A DNA stretch of 64,000 nt from UBA2266 sp964406945 (GTDB taxonomy: Bacteria > Planctomycetota > Phycisphaerae > Sedimentisphaerales > Anaerobacaceae). Below are positions 54,297-63,725 of this stretch, in pieces. The notes below the pieces were generated by a model. That model was given only the letters and a program-made list of their open reading frames with translations, did no database searches and was not told where the DNA came from. The translations under genes were made by a program, and so were the position numbers. The DNA is taken from positions 1 through 64,000 of the forward strand of contig CAYOTO010000013.1 of the NCBI GenBank assembly GCA_964406945.1. The letters are read 5' to 3'. Position 1 is the first letter of the stretch. Every line of letters begins with the position of its first letter.

Positions 54297-55925
54297 ATGG
54301 TCTTTAACCGCATTAAGAACAAGATGCTGCTGCTTTGTGCCGTGTGCTGCTGCTTTGCGCCGTTTTTGCCCGGCTGCGGTCCTCAGAATTACAAGGCCGA
54401 GGCCGATGAAAAGGTCTACAATATAATCGACAAGAAATGGGACGATGAATTCGGCCGGAAGGTCAATTACAAGATAAGCGATGTCGATCCTGATCCGAAT
54501 TCTATCGCGTTGGAGGACAAGCCCTCCGTATCCGGAACAATTACACTCGCCCAGGCGGTCGCAATCGCCACGGCCGGGAATCGAGAATATCAGACGCAGA
54601 AGGAACTGCTCTACACCTCGGCCCTTGACCTCGATCTTCAAAGGCACGAGTTCGAAAATCAGTACTTCGGCGGGGCTTTCTTCGGGTACGGTCGGGACGG
54701 CGTCAGCCGCGAAGAAGCAATCGCCGCCGGCGCAAACGTCGGCTTTAACAGACTGCTCGCAACCGGCACTCAGATAAGCGCACAGATCGCGGTTTCCTGG
54801 GCTAAGATATTGCTCGGAGACCGGCTCGCCACCGGAGTAGCGCCGCTGCTGGGCGTCTCGGTCGTTCAGCCGCTTCTGCGGGGCAGCAGCCCGGAAGTGG
54901 TCATGGAAAACCTCACCCAGGCCGAGCGCGACACGCTCTACCGGATCAGGGCTTTTAACCGATTCCGCAAGGAGTTCGTGGTTTCGGTAATAACGCAGTA
55001 CTACCAGGTCCTGGAATTGCAGGACATAATGCAGAATACCAGGCGGAACTACAACGCACTGGTCGACATCTACGAAAAGACGAAGAAGTTGACCGAGGGC
55101 GGCCGCCTGCCTAAATACGAACTCGACCGTGTACACCAGGAAATACTCGCAACGGTCGACACTTATCTGCAGACACAGAAGCAATACGAGCAGACGCTGG
55201 ACGACTTCAAAATTACCCTGGCTGTTCCGACGACTACGGAACTGACGCTCGACAGCAACGAACTGCAGCGGTTGAGGTCGGCTGAGATGACCTATCCAGA
55301 CTTTCCCGAAACCGTAGCCGTTGAAACCGCACTTCTTCGAAGGCTGGATGTGGTCAACACCGCCGATCGCGTAATAGACGCACGTCGCAAGGTCCGGGTC
55401 GCAGCCGATGCACTGCGAGCCGAACTGAATCTGGGCGCCACCCTCGAGGGGGAATCAGAAGAAAGTTTCGACATTCCCGGAATAGACAACGTGAACGCCA
55501 TAATAGACCTGGACCTTCCGCTCGAACGCGAAGCCGAGAAGAACGCCTACCGCAAAGCCCTCATAGCCGTCAGCCGGGCCCGGCGTGATTACGATCTGGC
55601 CAGGGATACCACGGCTCTGGAAATACGGCGGGCCTATCGCGATATGGTCGAAGCCGCCGAGCGGTATCGCATTCAGGCCGAGGCGCTCGGCGTGGCCGAG
55701 AAGAGATACAGCGATACGAAGCTCATGCTGAAATTCGGCCGGGCCAGCAGTCGACGTCTGATAAACGCCCAGGAGGATCTTTACCAGGCCCGCAATACCG
55801 CCACACAGGCGCTGGTAAATTATACCGTCGCAACTATGAACTTCTACCGGGATTCCGGCGTTCTGCGGGTTCTTCCGGACGGCATGTGGCGGGTCAATTC
55901 CGAAGCCGCGACCGCGGCCAAATAG
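54297..55925 (+). CDS. TolC-family outer-membrane channel lipoprotein
   Basis: This 542-residue protein has a lipoprotein signal (LLLCAVCCCFAPFLPGC) and the TolC/OEP pattern of two repeats of long helices with beta strands: ITLAQAVAIATAGNREYQ, NFRKE-type and EFVVSVITQYYQVLELQD, then ALIAVSRARRDYDLA and LKFGRASSRRLINAQEDL. It should form an outer-membrane tunnel, and three subunits are expected. The ATG at 54297 is preferred over the upstream TTG at 54237 and ATG at 54276 because it begins a typical signal. It lies directly after the HlyD adaptor gene. Confidence 0.9.
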   Translation: MVFNRIKNKMLLLCAVCCCFAPFLPGCGPQNYKAEADEKVYNIIDKKWDDEFGRKVNYKISDVDPDPNSIALEDKPSVSGTITLAQAVAIATAGNREYQTQKELLYTSALDLDLQRHEFENQYFGGAFFGYGRDGVSREEAIAAGANVGFNRLLATGTQISAQIAVSWAKILLGDRLATGVAPLLGVSVVQPLLRGSSPEVVMENLTQAERDTLYRIRAFNRFRKEFVVSVITQYYQVLELQDIMQNTRRNYNALVDIYEKTKKLTEGGRLPKYELDRVHQEILATVDTYLQTQKQYEQTLDDFKITLAVPTTTELTLDSNELQRLRSAEMTYPDFPETVAVETALLRRLDVVNTADRVIDARRKVRVAADALRAELNLGATLEGESEESFDIPGIDNVNAIIDLDLPLEREAEKNAYRKALIAVSRARRDYDLARDTTALEIRRAYRDMVEAAERYRIQAEALGVAEKRYSDTKLMLKFGRASSRRLINAQEDLYQARNTATQALVNYTVATMNFYRDSGVLRVLPDGMWRVNSEAATAAK

Positions 55926-56155
55926 CATTTCCCACTATTTAGAGCCTGTTCAATCACTTGTTTAGCTTCGAATCGGGCCATCTCCCGCCGGCAAAGCGGT
56001 TTTTCGTGGATTCAGGGGGCGTTTTGCTGTATCTTCTTACGCTGATTTGCCCGTAGAGCCGAAGATACTCTGTACAGCCGCAACCGGCCTGCATCACGGA
56101 GACGGCGGCTGCACGGGCACAAACAACTGACCTTAAGCAGGAGCATATTGAATCG

Positions 56156-58708
56156 ATGTCTGAAGAAAAAGGCCTGTACAACTTTGCTGAAATCGAAAAG
56201 AAATGGCAGCAATACTGGGAGCAGAACGCGACTTTTAAGGCCGTGGATTGCGATCCTAAGCCCAAGTACTACGTTCTGGACATGTTCCCGTACCCAAGCG
56301 CCGCCGGTCTGCACGTCGGTCATCCCGAAGGGTATACCGCCAGCGACATAGTCGCGCGCTACAAGAGAATGAAAGGATTCAACGTACTGCACCCGATGGG
56401 CTACGATGCGTTCGGTCTGCCTGCCGAGCAGTACGCAATCAAGACAGGCACCGATCCGGAGGTAACTACTGGCAAGAACATCGAGAATATGCGAAAGCAA
56501 ATCAAATCGCTGGGTTTCAGCTATGACTGGAGTCGTGAGGTAAGCACCACCGACCCCAAATACTACAAATGGACCCAGTGGATATTTCTCAAACTCTTCA
56601 ATAGCTATTTCGACCTCGAGCAGCAGAAGGCCAGACCCATAGAAGAGCTGCCCATTCCCGAAGGCCTCAGTGAAGAAGAAAAACGCAAATACGTCGACGA
56701 TCACCGCCTCGCTTACGAAGCGGAAGTGGCCGTCAACTGGTGCCCGGCACTGGGGACGGTTCTGGCAAACGAGGAGGTCATCGGCGGGTTGAGCGAACGC
56801 GGGGGCCACCCGGTTTTCAGAAAACCCATGCGGCAGTGGATGTTGCGAATAACACATTACGCCGAGAGGCTTCTGCAGGACCTTGCGGAGGTCGACTGGC
56901 CCGAATCGATCAAGAAGCTTCAGACCGACTGGATCGGCAAGAGCATCGGTGCCGAAGTCGATTTCAAGATCGACGCCTACGATGAGAAGATTAGGGTCTT
57001 TACCACCCGGCCGGATACCCTTTTCGGCGCTACTTATATGGTTATGGCTCCCGAACACCCACTTGTTGACCTGATTACGTCCGAGCAGAAGAAGCAGCAG
57101 GTGACTGAATACCGCGATGCGGCGTCACGAAAGAGCGATCTCGATCGAACCGATCTGGCAAAAGAAAAGACGGGCGTGTTTACCGGTGCATACGCCGTCA
57201 ATCCGGTCAATGACGAGAAAATACCCATCTGGATCAGCGACTACGTCCTGATAAGCTACGGAACCGGTGCGATTATGGCCGTGCCCGCTCACGACGATCG
57301 TGATTTCGAATTCGCCAAAAAGTTCGACTTGCCGATCATACAGGTTGTCCAGCCTGACGACCCGGAAGAGGCCGAACTGGCGCGACAGGAAAAGCTCTGC
57401 TTTGTCGGCGATGGAACGGCCATTAACAGTGGGCAGTTTACCGGCCTTCCCACCAAACAGTTCAAAGAAGAAATTACAAAATGGCTCGAGCAGAATGACC
57501 TGGGCTGTAAGGCTGTGAATTACAAACTGCGAGACTGGCTGTTCAGTCGCCAGCGCTACTGGGGCGAGCCTTTCCCCATCCTTCATGCCGAAGACGGCGA
57601 AATCATAGCACTTTCCGAAGAAGAACTTCCTCTGGAGTTGCCGGATGTGGAAGAATATAAGCCTTCCGGAACCGGCGACCCGCCTTTGTCCAATGCGACC
57701 GACTGGGTAAATGTAACGCTCGAAGACGGCCGCAAAGCCAGACGCGAGACCAACACAATGCCCCAATGGGCCGGTTCGTGCTGGTATTACCTGCGATACC
57801 TCGATCCGGACAACCTGGAGCGGGGCTGGGCGAGCGAAAAGGAAGACTACTGGATGCCGGTCGACCTCTATATCGGCGGCGCCGAACACGCCGTTCTACA
57901 CCTGCTCTACGCACGATTCTGGCACAAGTTTCTCTACGACCTCGGCTACGTCACCACGAAAGAGCCTTTCAAGAAACTAGTCAATCAGGGGATGATTCTC
58001 GGCGAAGACGGCCAGAAAATGAGTAAGTCAAGGGGAAATGTCATCAACCCCGACAATGTCATTTCAGGCTACGGCGCCGATTCCATGAGGCTCTATGAAA
58101 TGTTCATGGGACCGCTCGAGGCCATGAAGCCGTGGTCTATGCAGGGCGTCGAAGGCGTGCATCGGTTTTTGCAGAGAACCTGGCGGGTAATTGTGGATGA
58201 AGATACGGGCGAACTCGCAGCCGAAGTCCGTCGCACCGAGCCGGACGAAGAGACTCTTCGTCTGCTCCACCAGACCATAAAAAAAGTCGGCGGCGACATC
58301 GAAACCTTCGGATTCAACACGGCAATCAGCGCCATGATGATACTCGTAAACCATCTGACCAAGCAGTCGGTCCGTCCGGTCTCGGTTCTCGAAAAGCTGG
58401 TTCTGATCCTTGCGCCTTTCGCGCCGCACGTCGCCGAAGAACTCTGGCAGCGTCTGGGCCGCGAGCAAAGCCTGGCCTACGAGCCCTGGCCCGAGTACGA
58501 TGAAGAGCTGACCAGGGAAAAAGAAATCGAACTCGCCGTCCAGGTGAATGGTAAAATCAAGGACAGGATAGTCGTAAGCGCCGACGCCGATGAAGATCAG
58601 ATAAAACAGAAGGCCCTTGGCAACGACAAAGTTTCTGCCGCAGTGGCGGGTAAGGAACCGCGTAAAATTATTGTGATAAAATCCCGACTTGTAAACGTAG
58701 TAGTTTGA
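56156..58708 (+). CDS. leuS: Leucyl-tRNA synthetase
   Basis: This 850-residue class I synthetase charges tRNA-Leu. The HIGH-type motif is PSAAGLHVGHPEG, the editing domain has TTRPDTLFGATYM, and KMSKS appears as GQKMSKSRGNV. The C-terminal domain ends with the beta-hairpin region. The length fits the family. A 230-nt gap upstream has no gene, and AGGAG lies 13 nt from the ATG. The CYTH gene starts 17 nt after its stop on the same strand. Confidence 0.98.
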   Translation: MSEEKGLYNFAEIEKKWQQYWEQNATFKAVDCDPKPKYYVLDMFPYPSAAGLHVGHPEGYTASDIVARYKRMKGFNVLHPMGYDAFGLPAEQYAIKTGTDPEVTTGKNIENMRKQIKSLGFSYDWSREVSTTDPKYYKWTQWIFLKLFNSYFDLEQQKARPIEELPIPEGLSEEEKRKYVDDHRLAYEAEVAVNWCPALGTVLANEEVIGGLSERGGHPVFRKPMRQWMLRITHYAERLLQDLAEVDWPESIKKLQTDWIGKSIGAEVDFKIDAYDEKIRVFTTRPDTLFGATYMVMAPEHPLVDLITSEQKKQQVTEYRDAASRKSDLDRTDLAKEKTGVFTGAYAVNPVNDEKIPIWISDYVLISYGTGAIMAVPAHDDRDFEFAKKFDLPIIQVVQPDDPEEAELARQEKLCFVGDGTAINSGQFTGLPTKQFKEEITKWLEQNDLGCKAVNYKLRDWLFSRQRYWGEPFPILHAEDGEIIALSEEELPLELPDVEEYKPSGTGDPPLSNATDWVNVTLEDGRKARRETNTMPQWAGSCWYYLRYLDPDNLERGWASEKEDYWMPVDLYIGGAEHAVLHLLYARFWHKFLYDLGYVTTKEPFKKLVNQGMILGEDGQKMSKSRGNVINPDNVISGYGADSMRLYEMFMGPLEAMKPWSMQGVEGVHRFLQRTWRVIVDEDTGELAAEVRRTEPDEETLRLLHQTIKKVGGDIETFGFNTAISAMMILVNHLTKQSVRPVSVLEKLVLILAPFAPHVAEELWQRLGREQSLAYEPWPEYDEELTREKEIELAVQVNGKIKDRIVVSADADEDQIKQKALGNDKVSAAVAGKEPRKIIVIKSRLVNVVV

Positions 58709-58725
58709 CAGGTGCGCGCAACCGC

Positions 58726-59283
58726 ATGTGTACGGAGATCGAAGCAAAATTGAAGGTCGACAGCCATGAGGACCTGGAAGACAGGCTCGCGGAACTCGGT
58801 GCGCGGTTTATGGCCCAGAAGGTGCAGACCGATTATTATCTGGATGACAGCGGCTCGACCCTGCGTAATTCGGATAAATGTCTTCGCATAAGATCAGAAA
58901 CCGCGAATGATCGCGGCAAAGTATTTGTGACTTATAAGGGCGCTAAAGAACAAAGCGATTACAAACAGCGCCGCGAAATAGAATTTCAAATAACCTCGCT
59001 GAAACCGGCCGAAATCCTCTTCGGCGAATTAGGTTATGTCCGGGCGCTTGTGGTACAGAAAAGACGTCGTCTCTGGCGGCTTCGCAACTGTCTGGTCGCC
59101 CTGGACGAGTTGCCGATGTTGGGGGCTTTTGTGGAAATAGAAGGCCCCGACAGCTCGAGCATCAACCGGATACAGAATGACATGGGGCTCTCCGGCTCAA
59201 TGCACATACAGCAAAGTTACGCCGATCTTGCGCAGGCCGAACTGACCGCGGCCGGAGATCAATCGAGAGAGGTCCTCTTTTGA
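58726..59283 (+). CDS. CYTH-domain triphosphate tunnel enzyme
   Basis: CYTH proteins hydrolyse or cyclise triphosphates (thiamine triphosphatase, class IV adenylate cyclase CyaB). The 185-residue protein begins CTEIEAKLKV, the ExExK signature, and has the tunnel's basic residues in LRIRSE and KVFVTYKG. Substrate cannot be told from sequence. The ATG at 58726 is chosen over an upstream TTG at 58705 overlapping the leuS stop; ribosome binding is weak. It shares its fold with the VTC polymerase at 51470, but there is no close sequence similarity visible by eye. Confidence 0.87.
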   Translation: MCTEIEAKLKVDSHEDLEDRLAELGARFMAQKVQTDYYLDDSGSTLRNSDKCLRIRSETANDRGKVFVTYKGAKEQSDYKQRREIEFQITSLKPAEILFGELGYVRALVVQKRRRLWRLRNCLVALDELPMLGAFVEIEGPDSSSINRIQNDMGLSGSMHIQQSYADLAQAELTAAGDQSREVLF

Positions 59284-59302
59284 GGATGGAACAATTTGTA
59301 CT

Positions 59303-60244
59303 ATGAAACCCGAAGACGGATACATATCGTACATTGTTAACCCGAAATCCGGCCCGAGCAGCCGCAAGACTATGGGACGCCGGTTTCACGACTATCTCGT
59401 TGAAAAAGGCTTCGACGTACGAGCCACAGAAACCAAATCTCTCGGACATGCCTGTGACCTTGCGACGGATGCGGCAGTGGATTATGACTGCGCCCTGGTC
59501 GTGGCGGTAGGGGGGGACGGCACGGTCAGGGAAGTCGCCCATGGGCTCGAGGGCAGTGATAAGCCGATGCTCATGATTGCTTCCGGCACGGAAAACCTGC
59601 TTGCGAGCGAACTGGGCTTTGATGAACGGGTCGAAACCGTAATCAAGGCCTTCGAAGGCGGCTATTCCCGACGCATCGACCTGGGCATGTTCAACGACAG
59701 GTGCTTTACTTCCGTTTCCGGTTTCGGCTTCGACGCGGATGTCGTCCAACTAGTCAACGAACACCGAAAGGGCAACATTAGGTATTTCGACTATGTCGGC
59801 CCGATCTGGCACACGTTCTGGCGCCACAAATTCCCGCGGATGAAAGTGGAGGCGGACGGCCGTGAGATATTTAATGATCGGGGCATGATCTTTATTGGGA
59901 ACATTTCGCGATATGGCGGCGGTTTCGGCATTCTGAACCGGGCCGATATCGCCGACGGCCTTCTCGATATTTGTGCGGTTCAATGTAATTCACGGATCCG
60001 GATGCTCCGTCGAACCGTGCGCATCGCGACCAGGACTCACATAGGCAAAAAGGGAATTGTATACGAACAGGCCAAAGATATTAAAGTGACAAGTGACGAC
60101 AAAGTTCGCACTCAGATCGACGGGGACCCCGGCCCGGAGCTGCCGGTGGAAATCAAGGTTGTTCCGTCCGCCGTGGACTGTATCGTCCTCAGGAACGCCA
60201 AGCCGGTCGGATTGCGAACCAGAATCAAGCGCTGGCTTCGCTAG
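59303..60244 (+). CDS. Diacylglycerol/lipid kinase family protein (YegS/LCB5 type)
   Basis: This 313-residue protein should phosphorylate a lipid hydroxyl. The catalytic GGDGTVREV motif and NPKSGPSS near the N-terminus are typical, as are MIASGTENLLASELGF and the FVGGxSRYGGG-type segment GNISRYGGGFGI. A C-terminal beta-sandwich domain follows. It starts 19 nt after the CYTH gene and precedes kdsA by 21 nt, so the three genes are probably co-transcribed. Role in membrane lipid turnover is inferred. Confidence 0.9.
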   Translation: MKPEDGYISYIVNPKSGPSSRKTMGRRFHDYLVEKGFDVRATETKSLGHACDLATDAAVDYDCALVVAVGGDGTVREVAHGLEGSDKPMLMIASGTENLLASELGFDERVETVIKAFEGGYSRRIDLGMFNDRCFTSVSGFGFDADVVQLVNEHRKGNIRYFDYVGPIWHTFWRHKFPRMKVEADGREIFNDRGMIFIGNISRYGGGFGILNRADIADGLLDICAVQCNSRIRMLRRTVRIATRTHIGKKGIVYEQAKDIKVTSDDKVRTQIDGDPGPELPVEIKVVPSAVDCIVLRNAKPVGLRTRIKRWLR

Positions 60245-60265
60245 GCCAACTAATTGGATTGTGAA

Positions 60266-61096
60266 ATGGTAGAAAAATTCGGGATAGGAAATGTGACGGT
60301 TGGACTGAACGAGTCGTTGTTTGTCATGGCCGGGCCATGTGTGATCGAAAGCCGAGACATCTGTATGAATATTGCGGCCATACTCAAAGCCGTTGCTGAA
60401 AACACCGGCGTTGGCATTATCTTCAAAGCCAGTTTCGACAAGGCGAATCGAAGCAGTATCGACAGTTACAGAGGCCCCGGGCTCGACGAAGGTCTTTCTA
60501 TCCTTGACGCCGTCAGGGCCGAAACCGGCCTTGCCGTGATGACCGACGTGCACGAGCCATCCCAGGCCGCTCCCGTGGCACAGGTGGTGGATTGCCTGCA
60601 GGTCCCGGCTTTTCTGTGCAGACAGACCGACCTTCTCGTGGCTTGCGCCGGCACAAGCAAGCCGGTTAATATCAAAAAGGGCCAGTTTCTTTCGCCGGAA
60701 GAAATGACAAACGTCGTGCAAAAGGTTCGTGCTTCCGGCAATGACCGGATCATGCTTACCGAACGCGGAACTTTTTTCGGCTACAACCGCCTGGTTAACG
60801 ACATGACGGCCATCCGGCGGATGAAAGCCTTGGGATGTCCCGTTATATTTGATGCGACCCACAGCACCCAGCAGCCCGGCGGTCTTGGAAACGCCAGTGC
60901 CGGCAACCGCGAGATGGCACCCGTACTGGCAAGAGCCGCCGTAGCCGCGGGCGCCGACGGATTGTTTCTCGAGGTACACACCAACCCGGAGAATGCAAAA
61001 TCCGACGCCGCCTGCATTATGCCCATTGATTGGGTGCAGGAGCTTCTTAAGACGTGTCTGGAAATCTCCAACGTCGTGAGGAAGCCCCATGGCTGA
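60266..61096 (+). CDS. kdsA: 3-deoxy-D-manno-octulosonate 8-phosphate synthase
   Basis: KdsA condenses arabinose-5-phosphate with phosphoenolpyruvate to make KDO-8-P for LPS. The 276-residue protein has MAGPCVIES, FKASFDKANRSS, DVHEP, LTERGTFFGYN, FDATHSTQQPGG and LEVHTNPENAKSD, all family hallmarks. It lacks any cysteine-dependent metal pattern that I can judge by eye. The ATG at 60266 is chosen over a TTG at 60254. It overlaps the next gene by 8 nt, which suggests coupled translation. Confidence 0.97.
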   Translation: MVEKFGIGNVTVGLNESLFVMAGPCVIESRDICMNIAAILKAVAENTGVGIIFKASFDKANRSSIDSYRGPGLDEGLSILDAVRAETGLAVMTDVHEPSQAAPVAQVVDCLQVPAFLCRQTDLLVACAGTSKPVNIKKGQFLSPEEMTNVVQKVRASGNDRIMLTERGTFFGYNRLVNDMTAIRRMKALGCPVIFDATHSTQQPGGLGNASAGNREMAPVLARAAVAAGADGLFLEVHTNPENAKSDAACIMPIDWVQELLKTCLEISNVVRKPHG

Positions 61097-62054
61097 GAAG
61101 TTCAAACATCTTTACGGCCCCGTCCCATCCAGGCGTCTTGGTCTAAGCCTGGGGGTCGACATCATTCCGCCAAAAGCCTGTTCCCTCGACTGCGTTTACT
61201 GCCAGATAGGCAGAACGCCCGTCAAGATCGCCCGACGTCACTGCCATCTGCCGCCCGAGGAGATACTGTCGGAAATCAAAAATGCCGTGGCAGGCGGACT
61301 GATTGCCGATTTCATCACTGTTACCGGCTCCGGCGAGCCAACGCTCCACAGCGAGTTGGGCTTTATCATCGATTCGATCAAAAACCTTACGGATATACCT
61401 GTCGCTCTGCTGACAAACGGTACTCTGCTTTCAGATCCCGAGGTTCGGTCGGACTGCGCAAAAGCCGATGTTGTCCTGCCGTCGCTCGATGCGGCCGATG
61501 AGGATACTTTCCAAAAGATCAACCGGCCCTGTGAGGGCATAACCGTCGAATCCGTCATCTCGGGCCTCGCTGCTTTCAGACAGCAGTGTTCCGGTCGCAT
61601 ATGGCTGGAAATCTTTTTAATCGAAGGCGTGAATACTTCTGACGAGCAGATTGGCGCCCTCGTGCGGGCTGTCGAGCGTATCCGGCCGGACAAAGTACAT
61701 CTCAACACTGCAGTCAGGCCTACCGCCGAGCCCGGCATAAGGCTTGTTTCACAGCAGAAACTGCATCTTATAGCCGAACGCTTCGGCCCCAACTGCGAAG
61801 TCATCGCCGGGTTCGAACATCATCAACCGGACGTTCAGGGCGCGGTCTATACAGCCGATCATCTCGAAAACCTGGTTCAGAGCACCCTTTCAATGCTGGA
61901 AAGGCGGCCTTGTTCGATCGACGACATAGCCTCAGGACTCGACGTAAACGCCGAACAGGCCCGACAGGCAATCAAAACCCTCCTCAGCAGGGCTAAGGTG
62001 CGTTCAACCAATAAAGAGGGCGTGGAATTCTACTACGCCCCGGGCTCTGACTGA
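61089..62054 (+). CDS. Radical SAM protein (COG0731-like)
   Basis: This 321-residue protein has the radical SAM cluster motif CSLDCVYC near residue 35 and VTGSGEPTLHSELG. A C-terminal winged-helix-like region (from about 270; CSIDDIASGLDVNAEQA) follows. Family members are often called Fe-S oxidoreductases, and the reaction is unknown. The gene overlaps kdsA by 8 nt (ATGGCTGA), so the two are translated together. Its link to LPS synthesis is not established; a role in RNA or cofactor modification is equally possible. Confidence 0.85.
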   Translation: MAEKFKHLYGPVPSRRLGLSLGVDIIPPKACSLDCVYCQIGRTPVKIARRHCHLPPEEILSEIKNAVAGGLIADFITVTGSGEPTLHSELGFIIDSIKNLTDIPVALLTNGTLLSDPEVRSDCAKADVVLPSLDAADEDTFQKINRPCEGITVESVISGLAAFRQQCSGRIWLEIFLIEGVNTSDEQIGALVRAVERIRPDKVHLNTAVRPTAEPGIRLVSQQKLHLIAERFGPNCEVIAGFEHHQPDVQGAVYTADHLENLVQSTLSMLERRPCSIDDIASGLDVNAEQARQAIKTLLSRAKVRSTNKEGVEFYYAPGSD

Positions 62055-62150
62055 CAATTCTAAGCCGATTTACCCAAAATCGCATAATATCCGTAAAGAC
62101 GGGCGTCACATTGGCCGATAAAAAGTCTGTGATGTTTGCGTCCGTAAACA

Positions 62151-62180
62151 TTGGTGGTTTTGTTTTCTTAATTTCATAAT
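62151..62180 (+). promoter_or_regulatory. Candidate promoter for the small protein and recombinase
   Basis: TTGGTG at 62151-62156 and CATAAT at 62175-62180 are spaced by 18 nt. Both boxes deviate from consensus, so this is a weak prediction. Confidence 0.35.
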
Positions 62181-62286
62181 TTCGAACTCAAGTCAGGTTC
62201 TCTCGGGCCGATAATAAGCCTGATGCCGCAGCGTTCGACGTCGAGCTTCACACCTGAGAGTGTTCGATGCAAAGGTATTCTGGTCT

Positions 62287-62529
62287 ATGAACAACAGCAA
62301 GCGACAACTGGTCCTGAACAAAGGAGCTGAGAAGTACATTTTCCGTTACGACCAGAGCCGCGAGGATGAGTTGCTCGACGCACTTATCGACCAGGCCAAA
62401 AACTCTCGCACAAGTTTCGATTGGTTCGATGCCGCCGTGCTGAGTTTCAAGCTCGCACAGTCCCTGATCGGGCAGGCTGACGAGCTGCTGCAGGAAAACA
62501 GAGACACACAGATACAGATGAATTGGTAG
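62287..62529 (+). CDS. Small conserved-looking hypothetical protein
   Basis: This 80-residue acidic protein has no recognised domain. It has no signal peptide or membrane segment, and helix-rich stretches such as SREDELLDALIDQAKN and FKLAQSLIGQADELLQ suggest an all-alpha fold. The ATG at 62287 gives the first in-frame start near AAAGG; an earlier in-frame start at 62260 would add nine residues without support. It lies 88 nt before the recombinase gene on the same strand. I do not recognise its function. Confidence 0.55.
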   Translation: MNNSKRQLVLNKGAEKYIFRYDQSREDELLDALIDQAKNSRTSFDWFDAAVLSFKLAQSLIGQADELLQENRDTQIQMNW

Positions 62530-62617
62530 GCGCCCGGGCGCGGACTCGGATCTCCGCAATCGTTGTGCCGCCTTTTATCATTACAGGTACAGGTCCAGAA
62601 GTAGAGGTACATTAGCT

Positions 62618-63670
62618 ATGGAAGAAAGTGCGATTATTCAAGATTTTTTGGGTTACCTGAAATTCGAAAAGCGGTTCTCCGAACATACCGCCAAATGCTA
62701 CGGCGCGGATCTGGTTCAGTTCGGCGATTTTCTCACCGCTCCCGGGCGTGGCTCCGACCCAGGTCATGACGAAATGCCGGTACATTCATATTCAGAAGGA
62801 CCGCTCGCAACGGCGGTGCAGCCGCAGACCGAGCAATCCGTCGACAGCCGGCTGATCGGCGCCGACTCATCGGCCGTACGCGGTTACATGGCTTCGCTGA
62901 ACGATAAGGAATACTCCAAGGCCACTATCGCACGCAAGCTTGCGACACTCAGAAGCTTCTACAAGTTTCTCATCAAGAGAGGGCGTGTCGCAGCCAGTCC
63001 GGTGATCGGTGTAAGAACACCCAAGCAGGACAAGAAGCTGCCGCGTTTCCTGGAGTACGAAGAGGTTAAAAGGCTGCTCGAAACACCGCCCGCGGACACC
63101 TGGCTGGGCGCCAGAGACAGGGCGATTCTGGAAACCCTCTACAGCACGGGTATCCGGGTCAGCGAACTGGTCGCCCTGAATATGGACGACATAGACTTCC
63201 TCGGCGAGGTCGTACACATAAGAGGAAAAGGAAAGAAAGAACGCATAGCCCCCATCAGTTCTTCCGCTCTACAGGTCATCCAGCACTATATGGAGTTCAG
63301 AAACAGACGGGCTCAGAACAATCCGAACTTCGATCCCAAGGTGCTGTTCGTCAACAAGCACGGCAAGCGGCTCAGCACCAGAAGCGTCCGGCGAAAAATG
63401 GACAAGTACCTGAAAATGGCCGGCCTGGATCCGAACATCAGCCCGCACACACTGCGGCACAGCTTCGCTACGCACATGCTTAACAACGGAGCCGACCTCA
63501 GAAGTGTCCAGGAACTGCTCGGCCATCAGTCGCTGTCGACAACGCAGGTTTACACCCATCTGACGACGAACAGGCTGAAAGAAGTTTACGAAAACGCCCA
63601 TCCCAGAGAGGAACATCCAGAACAAAGACAGGAAAACCAGCCCGAAGACCATGACCATTTCAGATACTGA
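62618..63670 (+). CDS. XerC/XerD-type tyrosine recombinase
   Basis: Tyrosine recombinases of this type resolve chromosome dimers at dif. The 350-residue protein has an N-terminal core-binding SAM-like domain. The catalytic tetrad region is TGIRVSEL (Arg), HTLRHSFATHML (His-x-x-Arg), LGHQSLSTT (His) and the nucleophile Tyr in QVYTHLT. It is about 50 residues longer than E. coli XerC; the extra part is a low-complexity insert at about residues 48-85 (PGRGSDPG to QSVDSRLIG) in the N-terminal domain. A terminator follows the stop. Confidence 0.93.
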   Translation: MEESAIIQDFLGYLKFEKRFSEHTAKCYGADLVQFGDFLTAPGRGSDPGHDEMPVHSYSEGPLATAVQPQTEQSVDSRLIGADSSAVRGYMASLNDKEYSKATIARKLATLRSFYKFLIKRGRVAASPVIGVRTPKQDKKLPRFLEYEEVKRLLETPPADTWLGARDRAILETLYSTGIRVSELVALNMDDIDFLGEVVHIRGKGKKERIAPISSSALQVIQHYMEFRNRRAQNNPNFDPKVLFVNKHGKRLSTRSVRRKMDKYLKMAGLDPNISPHTLRHSFATHMLNNGADLRSVQELLGHQSLSTTQVYTHLTTNRLKEVYENAHPREEHPEQRQENQPEDHDHFRY

Positions 63671-63697
63671 GATTTCGGGTAATACGGCAGACCACAG

Positions 63698-63723
63698 GGC
63701 CGCTCACTCGAGCGGCCTTTTTT
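63698..63723. terminator. Intrinsic terminator, possibly bidirectional
   Basis: GGCCGCTC/GAGCGGCC forms an 8-bp stem with loop ACTC, followed by six T residues on the plus strand. It sits between the recombinase gene and the convergent minus-strand CapD-like gene. Confidence 0.9.
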
Positions 63724-63725
63724 AA

